A DNA stretch of 11,342 nucleotides from an uncultured Porphyromonas sp. (GTDB taxonomy: Bacteria > Bacteroidota > Bacteroidia > Bacteroidales > Porphyromonadaceae), in contig CABQOJ010000025.1 of the NCBI GenBank assembly GCA_902465775.1, forward strand, positions 1 to 11,342, read 5' to 3'. This document shows, one piece after another, positions 1-6,458 of this stretch (the first letter of the stretch is position 1; each line of letters opens with the position of its first letter). The position numbers and the translations under genes are program-made. The notes under the pieces were generated by a model. That model saw only the letters and a list, made by a program, of their open reading frames with translations. It had not been told where the DNA came from and ran no database searches.

Positions 1-2128
1 AGCTACGGCGGCTGACTCAACAGCTGTACAGAAACCAGCCACAACAGGTGTAGAGGATGTACTCTTTAGCAAGCTCAACGTTACCAATCGTGGTACCATC
101 GTTGGCTACGCTCGTCGTGCTGATCTAGACAAGATCGATGAGATGCTTGAGGAGGCTCAGAAGCAAAAGATGATCCGTGAGGATCTGATGCTCCTCTGGG
201 GCAACTCGCCTATCAAGGATCCACAGACGGGTAAGGAGACAGATATCTACGAGCTATACGCTATCCGTGGTAACCGCAATGCGCTCCCCGATCTAGGTGG
301 TGAGGTGGTCACCTCGGCACGTAGTGAGGTGCGTAACGACCTAGGTCAGAATCGCCCCGTCGTCACCATGACTATGAACGATGAGGGCGCCCGTAAGTGG
401 GCTCGCCTGACGGGTGACAACATTGGTCGAAACATTGCTATCGTCCTCGATGGTGTCGTCTACTCTGCGCCTAATGTCAATTCGGAGATTACAGGCGGAC
501 GCTCTGAGATCTCAGGTCACTTTACTGTTGACGAGACAACCGACCTTGCCAACGTCCTCAACTCTGGACGTATGGAGGCTTCTGTCGAGATCGAGCAGGA
601 GAGTGTCGTCGGACCTACCCTAGGTAGCGAGTCTATCCAGGCTGGTATTATCTCCTTTGCGATAGCTATCATCCTACTGATGATCTACATGTGCCTCGCT
701 TACGGCCTCATCCCAGGTCTCATCGCCGATGGCGCTCTGATCCTCAACAGCTTCTTCACGCTCGGTGTCTTAGCTTCTTTCCACAGTGTCTTGACCTTGT
801 CCGGTATTGCGGGACTTGTGCTGACGCTCGGTATGGCGGTGGGTGCAAACATTCTGATCTTCGAGCGTATCAAGGAGGAGCTACGTGCTGGCAAGTCTAT
901 GACACGTGCTATCCAGGACGGTTATGGCAACGCCTTCTCAGCAATCTTTGACTCCAACCTCACGACCGTCATCACGGGTGGTGTGCTCTATGCCTTTGGT
1001 ACTGGACCTATCCGTGGCTTCGCTACGACGCTTATCATAGGTGTCATCGCTTCCTTTATCACCGCCGTCTTCCTAACGCGTATCGTCGTTGAGGCGCTTG
1101 ATAAGAAGGGTCGCATGGACAAGGTTACTTATACGACCTTCCTTACGCGCAACCTGCTCAACAACCCAAGCTTCAAAATCCTCGAGAACCGCAACAAGGG
1201 CTTTATCATCTTTGGCTCTATCCTAGTGCTCGGACTCATCGGCTCGTTCGTATGGGGTCTCAATAGAGGTATCGAGTTCTCCGGCGGTCGCAACTATATC
1301 GTCGCCTTCGAGCAACCAGTCTCTTCGGCTGAGGTGCGTGAGGCTCTCACGAAGCCTCTTGAGGAGCATGTCCTCGTCACCTCAATCGGTACGGAGGGCA
1401 ACCAGGTTCGTATCTCGACCAACTACGGTATCGGCATGACCCAGGAGAGCGAAGACGAGGAGCTACTCGTCATCGGTAAGGTCTTCGAGGGAGTCCAGAA
1501 GTTCCTCCCACAGGGTACGACCCAGCAGCAGTTTGTCGACAACTATGTCGTCAGCTCACAGCGCGTTAGCCCGAGTATGTCTAAGGACATCTCTCGTCAG
1601 GCTATCATAGCGGTGGTTCTCTCCCTAATCTTCATGGGACTGTACATCTTGCTCCGCTTCCGCAACTGGGCCTTCTCGCTAGGAGCCTTCGCATCTGTGG
1701 CTACCACCACGCTACTTATCGTGGCGAGCTACATACTCCTCTGGCAGATTATGCCCTTTACGATGGAGTTGGATCAAAACTTTATCGCAGCGCTACTGGC
1801 GATCATCGGATACTCTATCAACGACGTGGTCGTCGTCTTCGACCGTGTCCGTGAGACGTTACACAACTATCCAAACCGTGAGGAGAAGCTTGTGATGAAT
1901 GAGGCGCTCAATAGTACGCTAGCTCGTACGGTGCAGACCTCCTTCTCAACCTTCCTAGTGGTCTTCATCATCTTCCTACTCGGTGGAGCCTCTATGCGTA
2001 GCTTTACCTTTGCGCTACTCATCGGTATCGTCTACGGTATCTTCTGTACGCTCTTCGTCGCATCGCCTATCGCTTACCTAGTACGCAATAAGCAGCAACG
2101 TAAGAAGCTCGCAGCTGCTAAGAAGTAA
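1..2128 (+). CDS. secDF: Protein translocase subunit SecDF (fused), 5'-truncated by window edge
   Basis: This is the membrane subunit that uses the proton gradient to help pull proteins through SecYEG on the periplasmic side. The frame is open from base 2 without a start, so the gene begins upstream; 708 residues are visible and roughly the first 280-300 of a usual ~1000-residue Bacteroidota SecDF are missing, including TM1 and part of the P1 domain. Fragment residues 1-210 are the rest of P1; ~215-372 hold SecD TM2-TM6 (GMAV-x-ANILIFERIKEEL motif at ~277-294); ~400-420 is the first SecF helix, followed by NRGIEFSGG; ~431-535 is the P4 domain; ~540-695 are the last helices. SecF Asp608 (GYSIND) and Arg642 (TLART) are present, 34 residues apart as I recall for Thermus SecDF D637/R671. 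The SecD Asp expected at residue 281 is Gly, and the usual LPGIAG is LSGIAG. The protein ends in a basic tail (KKLAAAKK). Family assignment is secure. Confidence 0.97.
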   Translation, partial: ATAADSTAVQKPATTGVEDVLFSKLNVTNRGTIVGYARRADLDKIDEMLEEAQKQKMIREDLMLLWGNSPIKDPQTGKETDIYELYAIRGNRNALPDLGGEVVTSARSEVRNDLGQNRPVVTMTMNDEGARKWARLTGDNIGRNIAIVLDGVVYSAPNVNSEITGGRSEISGHFTVDETTDLANVLNSGRMEASVEIEQESVVGPTLGSESIQAGIISFAIAIILLMIYMCLAYGLIPGLIADGALILNSFFTLGVLASFHSVLTLSGIAGLVLTLGMAVGANILIFERIKEELRAGKSMTRAIQDGYGNAFSAIFDSNLTTVITGGVLYAFGTGPIRGFATTLIIGVIASFITAVFLTRIVVEALDKKGRMDKVTYTTFLTRNLLNNPSFKILENRNKGFIIFGSILVLGLIGSFVWGLNRGIEFSGGRNYIVAFEQPVSSAEVREALTKPLEEHVLVTSIGTEGNQVRISTNYGIGMTQESEDEELLVIGKVFEGVQKFLPQGTTQQQFVDNYVVSSQRVSPSMSKDISRQAIIAVVLSLIFMGLYILLRFRNWAFSLGAFASVATTTLLIVASYILLWQIMPFTMELDQNFIAALLAIIGYSINDVVVVFDRVRETLHNYPNREEKLVMNEALNSTLARTVQTSFSTFLVVFIIFLLGGASMRSFTFALLIGIVYGIFCTLFVASPIAYLVRNKQQRKKLAAAKK

Positions 2129-2170
2129 GCACACCTACTCGCTCTCCACTCAGAGAGAGCTGAAACTAAA

Positions 2171-2214
2171 GTCGGAGCCTACCCACACTACGTGGATAGG
2201 CTCCGATTGTTCTG
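2171..2214 (+). terminator. Terminator hairpin after secDF
   Basis: A 14-bp stem with one C-A mismatch (arms 2173-2186 and 2192-2205, 5-base loop) can be extended outward by a U-A and a G-U pair. A modestly T-rich tail (ATTGTTCTGT) follows on the + strand, and an A-rich stretch precedes the stem, so it might also work in reverse. It sits 42 bases after the secDF stop, which fits the end of that transcript. The T-tract is interrupted, so strength is uncertain. Confidence 0.75.
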
Positions 2215-2257
2215 TCAAAAAGCTATCGACGAGGCAACTACAGTCTGACAAAAGCCG

Positions 2258-2265
2258 TATCTTTG
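2258..2265 (+). promoter_or_regulatory. Putative promoter -7 box (TATCTTTG) for the LRR protein gene
   Basis: The 8-mer matches the Bacteroidota housekeeping -7 consensus TAnnTTTG. It lies after the secDF terminator and about 110 bases before the chosen LRR start, implying a leader of roughly 100 bases. No clear TTTG -33 box is seen at the expected distance. The leader contains a perfect 10-bp palindrome, GTTGCGCAAC, at 2342-2351, of unknown meaning. Confidence 0.6.
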
Positions 2266-2374
2266 TCACGATAGAGCGCATGCGATTGCTGTGCGGGCAG
2301 TAGTCGTCTGGGACTCTGCCGTCAGCGCTAGCCTATTCGTTGTTGCGCAACCGTATACCAAACAGATACTTAAT

Positions 2375-4489
2375 ATGACAAAAACCCAGTTACTCCACTT
2401 CGCCACTACGCTGGCGATCATGCTCTTCGCTCTGCCTGCGATGGCGCAAGAGATCACTTTGCGCACGACAATGGAGACGAATAGTAGTACGACAGAGCAG
2501 TTTGCCATGAAGATCAAGGCGCCCAAAGGATCCACCTATTACATTGACTATGGTGATGGCACGGGTGCCAAAGAGAAGTACGGCAGTGGGTATTCAGAGA
2601 CCGTTTACTACAGCTTCGCCGACATGTCCTCTCGTAGCGAGCACCAAGTAGAGGTATGGGGAGCTGACTTTTTGGAGTTTTGGGCTATAAGCAATAAGAG
2701 CGTCACGGAGCTCACCGTGAAGGATTGCAACAGCCTAGAGAAGCTTTCCTGTGCCAATAACAAGATACAGAGCCTGGATCTCTCGGGTTGTAACAAGCTC
2801 ACCACCGTCATTTGCAATAGCAACGAGATTTCTTCGCTAAAGCTGCCTGCCTCGGTGACTAGCGTTGACTTTTCGAGGAATCGTCTCTCGCTTGCGAACT
2901 TCCCCGAGCGACGCTCTGGTATGAGCTATCGGTATGCTCCTATGCGCCCGGCCTATCTCTCTAAGAATAAGATAAACGGTCTGACGGTAGATTTGACCGA
3001 AATGCTAGAGTTTGAGGGGACTAAGTCCACCTTCAAGTGGTACTACTTTGATGATAAGGGGACGAATGCCAATCCAGCCTTGCTGATCGACCCAGCGACC
3101 TATACGGAGCGTGATGGAGTCTTCACCTTTCATCAGGAGCCAGGGCGACCCATCTACTGTGTTGTCGCCAATAGTGCTCTGCCAAAGCTTAACAACATCA
3201 GTGACTGCTACGGCATCATGCCGATAGAGCTCAGTGGCGCAGAGAGGAAGCTGGAGCAGGTACATGCGGCCTTTGTAACAGACAAGTATACGACAGAACG
3301 CTTGACCTTTGATCTACAGCTCAGTGCCACCAAAGAGGGCACGCCCTGCCTCGTAGACTGGGGTGATGGATCCTTTGAGGAGGCTACCCTAGGCGTAGAG
3401 CCCGTGACCTTGCGACACAACTTCGTCGATGCCAAGGTAGATCGCCAGCATACCGTCCAGATACAGTGTGCAGATCTAGACTTGATGAGCCTCCCTGAGC
3501 TTTGTGGCTTGATCCAGTTTGCCCCCACGACAGAGCCTTGTCCCGTCAAGCGACTGATACTGGATAATAATCGTGTGCCAGAACTTGACCTGTCGGCTTT
3601 CGTCCAGTGCGAAGAGATCTCCGCCAATGGTTGCTATATGAGCCAAGTCAAGCTACCCCAAGCTAAGCAACTCAAGAAGCTCTCTCTACGAAACGGTACC
3701 ATCACCGAGATCGATCTCTCGCCCTATACAGAGCTGGAGGAGCTGACGCTATCGCTCAATAAGCTGAGCGCACTAGATCTGAGCGCACAGACGCATCTCA
3801 AGAAGGTGGACGTATCTCACAATAAGCTGAAGAGCCTCACGATGCCCACCTCTAGGGAGACCCTTGAGGAGCTGGACTGCTCCTCCAATGCGATCCCTAT
3901 GTATCTGCTACCTACCAAGGGCGCAATGAGCAAATATCTATATGCTCCGCAAGAAGCCTTTGAGATCACACCAGAGATGGTAGATGGCTGTACGATAGAT
4001 CTATCTATGTTTGACAATTTGGTTGGTGTCGAGACAGCTCCCCAGCCGACGACCTACCTTTGGCTACATGCCGAGGATGAGTCGAAGTTTATCATGAAGG
4101 GCGTGCACTATGATGTCGCTGGCGGTAAGTTCACCTTTAAGTTCAAAGAGCCGACCAAGATCTTCTGCACGATGGAGACGAACGCCTTTCCGCTCCTAGC
4201 CGCAGGCGGCAAAAGCTACCGTACCAAGCCGATCATCGTACCAGCACAAGGAGGCACCGCCATAGATAGCTCCATGACGGCAGAGACTCCGCTACAGCTG
4301 AGCGTGCGTGGTCGAGAGATCACACTGGAGGCTACACAGAACCTTGTTGCTCAGATATTTGCTGTGGATGGTAAGGTAGTCTGGACGAAGGCGCTGACTG
4401 CTGGAAGCGTGGAGACGCTAACCTTGCCACAGGGGGCATACATCCTTCATACTGAGGGGATGGACCCTGTGCGACTGGTCGTCCGATAG
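2375..4489 (+). CDS. Secreted leucine-rich-repeat protein with two PKD-like/LRR modules and a T9SS type A sorting domain
   Basis: A 704-residue predicted surface or secreted protein. Residues 1-24 form a signal peptide (hydrophobic core, AMA before Gln25). The ATG at 2375 is preferred over the in-frame GTG at 2291 because it puts this signal at the N-terminus. Two related modules follow: A (~39-286) and B (~307-623). Each opens with a PKD-like strand set carrying a DYGDGTG or DWGDGS motif (58-64, 328-333), continues with ~21-residue LRRs (A ~109-172, B ~391-506, with N-x-L/I positions and SCANN/DCSSN turns), then a YxYAP stretch (186-189, 521-524) and an Ig-like strand set (GVFTFHQEP at 248-256, GKFTFKFKEP at 584-593). 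Residues ~627-704 look like a type A T9SS C-terminal signal (IFAVDGKVV, QGAYIL, LVVR end). Family knowledge suggests adhesion or protein binding, as for internalin-like InlJ of P. gingivalis, but the ligand cannot be read from sequence. It appears to be a single-gene transcript. Confidence 0.9.
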   Translation: MTKTQLLHFATTLAIMLFALPAMAQEITLRTTMETNSSTTEQFAMKIKAPKGSTYYIDYGDGTGAKEKYGSGYSETVYYSFADMSSRSEHQVEVWGADFLEFWAISNKSVTELTVKDCNSLEKLSCANNKIQSLDLSGCNKLTTVICNSNEISSLKLPASVTSVDFSRNRLSLANFPERRSGMSYRYAPMRPAYLSKNKINGLTVDLTEMLEFEGTKSTFKWYYFDDKGTNANPALLIDPATYTERDGVFTFHQEPGRPIYCVVANSALPKLNNISDCYGIMPIELSGAERKLEQVHAAFVTDKYTTERLTFDLQLSATKEGTPCLVDWGDGSFEEATLGVEPVTLRHNFVDAKVDRQHTVQIQCADLDLMSLPELCGLIQFAPTTEPCPVKRLILDNNRVPELDLSAFVQCEEISANGCYMSQVKLPQAKQLKKLSLRNGTITEIDLSPYTELEELTLSLNKLSALDLSAQTHLKKVDVSHNKLKSLTMPTSRETLEELDCSSNAIPMYLLPTKGAMSKYLYAPQEAFEITPEMVDGCTIDLSMFDNLVGVETAPQPTTYLWLHAEDESKFIMKGVHYDVAGGKFTFKFKEPTKIFCTMETNAFPLLAAGGKSYRTKPIIVPAQGGTAIDSSMTAETPLQLSVRGREITLEATQNLVAQIFAVDGKVVWTKALTAGSVETLTLPQGAYILHTEGMDPVRLVVR

Positions 4490-4575
4490 GAGACCAGGCG
4501 TCTCGTCTAGCTTCACTAGGTAAAGGTAGACCTATGCCCCTGCTTTTGTTGAGGCAGTGGCGTGACGATATTACA

Positions 4576-4615
4576 GCTGCGGAGGTAGTCTGAGACTCCT
4601 CCGTGGCTTTTTTTT
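4576..4615 (+). terminator. Strong rho-independent terminator after the LRR gene
   Basis: A 10-bp outer stem (4576-4585 with 4598-4607, including two G-U pairs) continues past one bulged base (4586) into a 4-bp AGTC/GACT inner stem with a TGA loop. It is followed directly by eight T residues (4608-4615). It lies 86 bases after the LRR stop. Between stop and hairpin I see only a small GAGAC-N5-GTCTC hairpin at 4490-4504 and no gene. Confidence 0.9.
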
Positions 4616-4624
4616 ATCTCCTCG

Positions 4625-4713
4625 GGAGGAAAGGGAAAATTCTTCGGACTTATGATTTGGTTCTTCCGAAGTTTCATTTGATTCTTCCGAAGAAATTTTT
4701 CTTTCCTCCGAAG
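4625..4713. repeat. 21-bp-period dyad cluster within a long imperfect inverted repeat, upstream of pyrE
   Basis: TCCGAAG occurs at 4665, 4686 and 4707, exactly 21 bp apart, and its reverse complement CTTCGGA occurs at 4642. Each lies in a small dyad; the best is TTCTTC-C-GAAGAA at 4682-4694. The outer parts pair as well: 4625-4648 and 4686-4709 are inverted copies matching at 21 of 24 positions, and as RNA two of the three differences would be G-U pairs. It starts ten bases after the LRR terminator T-tract, in the 361-base geneless gap 4490-4850. Function is unknown; a protein-binding array or a structured RNA are both possible. Confidence 0.75.
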
Positions 4714-4719
4714 AATTGG

Positions 4720-4764
4720 CTAGCGACTCTAGTGGCGTTAGTGCTTCTAGTGATACTAGTGCCT
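4720..4764. repeat. 9-bp-period degenerate tandem repeat (YTAGTGNNN), five units
   Basis: TAGCG at 4721 and TAGTG at 4730, 4739, 4748 and 4757 fall at exact 9-bp steps, so five consecutive units share a YTAGYG core with three variable bases. The array runs directly into the 7-bp repeat that begins at 4762. The reading frame through it yields a low-complexity Leu/Val string and is not a convincing gene. Confidence 0.7.
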
Positions 4765-4810
4765 CTAACCTCTAACTTCTCACCTCTAATCTCTAACATC
4801 TAACCTCTAA
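4762..4810. repeat. 7-bp tandem repeat (CCTCTAA), seven units, abutting the pyrE promoter
   Basis: Seven successive heptamers fill 4762-4810 with no gaps: three are exactly CCTCTAA (4762, 4769, 4783) plus the last at 4804, and the others are CTTCTCA, TCTCTAA and CATCTAA. The array ends five bases before the TACCTTTG -7 box, so it covers the place where a -33 box would be. Unit-number change by slippage could alter promoter context, but nothing here shows that it does. Confidence 0.85.
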
Positions 4811-4815
4811 ATTCG

Positions 4816-4823
4816 TACCTTTG
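4816..4823 (+). promoter_or_regulatory. Putative promoter -7 box (TACCTTTG) for the pyrE cluster
   Basis: It matches TAnnTTTG and lies 27 bases before the pyrE ATG, giving a very short leader of about 20 bases, too short for a classical attenuator. No TTTG -33 box is recognisable; that position is occupied by the 7-bp repeat array. Confidence 0.7.
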
Positions 4824-4850
4824 CGGTATATCTAAGATACTTATCCTCTT

Positions 4851-5507
4851 ATGACCTCAAAAGATTCAGTTCAGAAGCTCACTATCACCCAGTCGGTAGC
4901 TCATCGTTTGCTCGCTATTCAGGCTGTCGAGCTTCGTCCAGACGCCCCCTTTACCTGGGCTTCTGGTTGGCTTAGCCCCATCTACTGTGACAACCGCAAG
5001 ACGCTCTCCTATCCCGAGCATCGTAGCTACATCAAGCAAGCCTTTGCCCTCCAGGTGAGCGACCTCTATCCCGAGGCTGAGGTGGTGGCTGGCGTTGCCA
5101 CGGGCGCTATCTCGTGGGGAGCTTTGGTCGCAGACGAGCTGGGACTGCCTTTCGTCTATGTACGCTCCTCGGCTAAGGATCATGGCAAGCAAAACCTCAT
5201 CGAGGGGTACCTACCCGAGGGAGCGCGTGTCGTAGTCATCGAGGATCTGATCTCTACGGGCGGCAGTAGTATGAAGGCTGTCGAGGCGCTGCAAGCAGCC
5301 GGTGCACAGGTCGAGGGACTCATGGCGGTCTATACGCACGGCTTTGCCGAGGCCGAGGAGCTCTTCGCCAAGGCAGGCGTGGAGATGCGTACCCTGACCG
5401 ATTACAACGAAGTCATTCGCCAGGCCGTCTCTGCCGGTTACGTCTCTGAGAGCGACCTCGAGATGCTCGCTCAGTGGCGACAGAACCCGAGCCAGTGGGG
5501 TCGCTAG
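4851..5507 (+). CDS. pyrE: Orotate phosphoribosyltransferase
   Basis: Catalyses orotate + PRPP to orotidine 5'-monophosphate + pyrophosphate, the fifth step of de novo UMP synthesis, in the cytoplasm as a dimer. The 218-residue length is normal. Residues ~34-55 (FTWASGWLSPIYCDNRKTL) form the N-terminal orotate-site region. Residues ~81-119 contain GVATGAISWG and the catalytic-loop stretch KDHGKQNLIEG. The PRPP-binding motif VVVIEDLISTGGSS is at ~127-140 with its acidic pair Glu-Asp intact. The ATG at 4851 follows the TACCTTTG box closely and gives the expected N-terminus. It is the first gene of a same-strand cluster; the next gene starts 33 bases after its stop. Confidence 0.98.
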   Translation: MTSKDSVQKLTITQSVAHRLLAIQAVELRPDAPFTWASGWLSPIYCDNRKTLSYPEHRSYIKQAFALQVSDLYPEAEVVAGVATGAISWGALVADELGLPFVYVRSSAKDHGKQNLIEGYLPEGARVVVIEDLISTGGSSMKAVEALQAAGAQVEGLMAVYTHGFAEAEELFAKAGVEMRTLTDYNEVIRQAVSAGYVSESDLEMLAQWRQNPSQWGR

Positions 5508-5540
5508 CATTATCACACATTAGCTTATACGAGCACTCCT

Positions 5541-5963
5541 ATGACGATACAAAGCCAACCCGTCGCCTCTACTTATAGTTGTGAGGCGATCTATCGTAAG
5601 ATCAGCGACCTGACCAATCTAGAGGAGCTACATCAGCTACTAGAGGAAAAGCAGGTCAAGGTCTCCTCGCTCAGTAGCGACCGCTGCGAAATACAAGCGC
5701 AAGTGATGAAGTTCTCGGCAGACCTTGCGCTCGTCGTCTCCGAGCGTATCCCCACCGAGGAGGTGCGCTATCAGATCGAGCACGACATGCTCCCCGCTAA
5801 GGTCTCCATACGGCTCACCCCGCAGGAGAGCGAAGGCAGCACCTTGGTCGTCTCCATGGAGGCTAAGCTCAACCCCTTTATCGCTGGCATGGTACAGCCT
5901 CGCCTAGAGGAGGCGGTCCAGTACATCGCCAATATGCTGGGGCAGATACGCTACGACGCATAG
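5541..5963 (+). CDS. SRPBCC-fold (START/polyketide-cyclase-like) protein
   Basis: A 140-residue cytoplasmic protein without signal peptide or membrane segment. The pattern fits the small Bacteroidota SRPBCC family that I recall as a frequent neighbour of pyrE: an N-terminal strand and helix (SCEAIYRKISDLTNLEEL, ~13-30), a run of alternating strands across ~38-110, and a C-terminal helix with the family-typical LNPFIAGMVQPRLEEAVQYIANML (~111-134) that closes the ligand cavity. The ligand and reaction are unknown; no catalytic residues can be assigned. It lies 33 bases after pyrE and 24 bases before the next gene, consistent with one operon. Fold assignment is from remembered sequence pattern, not from a profile search. 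Confidence 0.82.
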   Translation: MTIQSQPVASTYSCEAIYRKISDLTNLEELHQLLEEKQVKVSSLSSDRCEIQAQVMKFSADLALVVSERIPTEEVRYQIEHDMLPAKVSIRLTPQESEGSTLVVSMEAKLNPFIAGMVQPRLEEAVQYIANMLGQIRYDA

Positions 5964-5987
5964 TCCAAAGCTAGAACGAAGACAAGG

Positions 5988-6458
5988 ATGAAGGGTGCTC
6001 GAACAATGCTTTTATCGCTCATGACGCTCCTACTGCAGGGGTGTCAAGGCGAGGTGCAGTACGCCACGCCCCTGCGTCCGGTGCACTATTCGATCTACTT
6101 CGCCAGTGCCGAGGGGCGAGCGCTCATACCCGTCGGAGGGTACCTGCGCATCACCAAGCCCTCCACGGCGATCTCAGCCATCGGCTTCGGAGGCATCCTG
6201 ATCATTCACGGCTTCGCTGGGAGTGGCACGGCCGATTACTACTACGCTTACGACCTTGCCTGCCCTAAGGAGCTAGATCCGACGAACGCTCTGCTGGTCA
6301 ATGACAAGCTTGAGGCGGTCTGTCCTAAGTGTCACAGCCGCTTTAGCATTGTCTATGGCGGCGGCACGCCAGTCCAAGGGCCTGCGCAGAGTCCGCTCTT
6401 GCCTTACCGTGTATTACCCATCGATGGGGGACTATTGATTACAACGCCTGAGCTATGA
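5988..6458 (+). CDS. Putative lipoprotein with Rieske-like fold and altered cluster ligands
   Basis: A 156-residue predicted lipoprotein: basic start (MKGAR), hydrophobic stretch and LLLQGC lipobox with lipidation at Cys19 (Gln before Gly is unusual). The ATG at 5988 is preferred over 6006 because it supplies the basic N-region. The body resembles a Rieske domain: strands at ~52-75 (LRITKP, GGILIIHGF), YYYAYDLACP at ~84-93, CPKCHSRFSI at ~112-121, then GGGTPVQGPAQSPLLPYRV at ~124-142, much like the Rieske proline-loop end. The ligands do not fit the C-x-H...C-x-x-H rule: the first pair is C92-P-K94 with no His, and the second is C112-P-K-C115-H116. Cluster binding is therefore doubtful or non-standard; a metal-free or zinc role is possible. 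Its last four bases overlap the next gene (ATGA), suggesting translational coupling to the porin. Confidence 0.65.
   Translation: MKGARTMLLSLMTLLLQGCQGEVQYATPLRPVHYSIYFASAEGRALIPVGGYLRITKPSTAISAIGFGGILIIHGFAGSGTADYYYAYDLACPKELDPTNALLVNDKLEAVCPKCHSRFSIVYGGGTPVQGPAQSPLLPYRVLPIDGGLLITTPEL

Noticed and set aside
1..142. Possibility that secDF is a truncated pseudogene starting at 143
   Set aside because: The frame is open back to base 2 with SecD P1-like sequence, so the gene is cut by the window edge, not broken.
2141..2160. GCTCTC/GAGAGC stem just after the secDF stop as a terminator
   Set aside because: Only 6 bp with an 8-base loop and no T-tract; the 2171-2207 hairpin just downstream is far stronger.
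2291..2374. Upstream GTG start extending the LRR protein by 28 residues
   Set aside because: It would bury a good signal peptide inside the protein; the ATG at 2375 fits secretion better.
3208..3627. 139-codon minus-strand open frame inside the LRR gene
   Set aside because: Opposite a gene with clear domains; Ser/Arg-rich translation without motifs.
4603..4803. 66-codon open frame between the LRR gene and pyrE
   Set aside because: It starts with GTG inside the terminator stem, crosses the T-tract and the three repeat arrays, and reads as low-complexity Leu/Val/Phe. The openness is a by-product of repeat composition.
4762..4810. CRISPR-like array
   Set aside because: Units are 7 bp with no spacers and no cas genes nearby; it is a simple tandem repeat.
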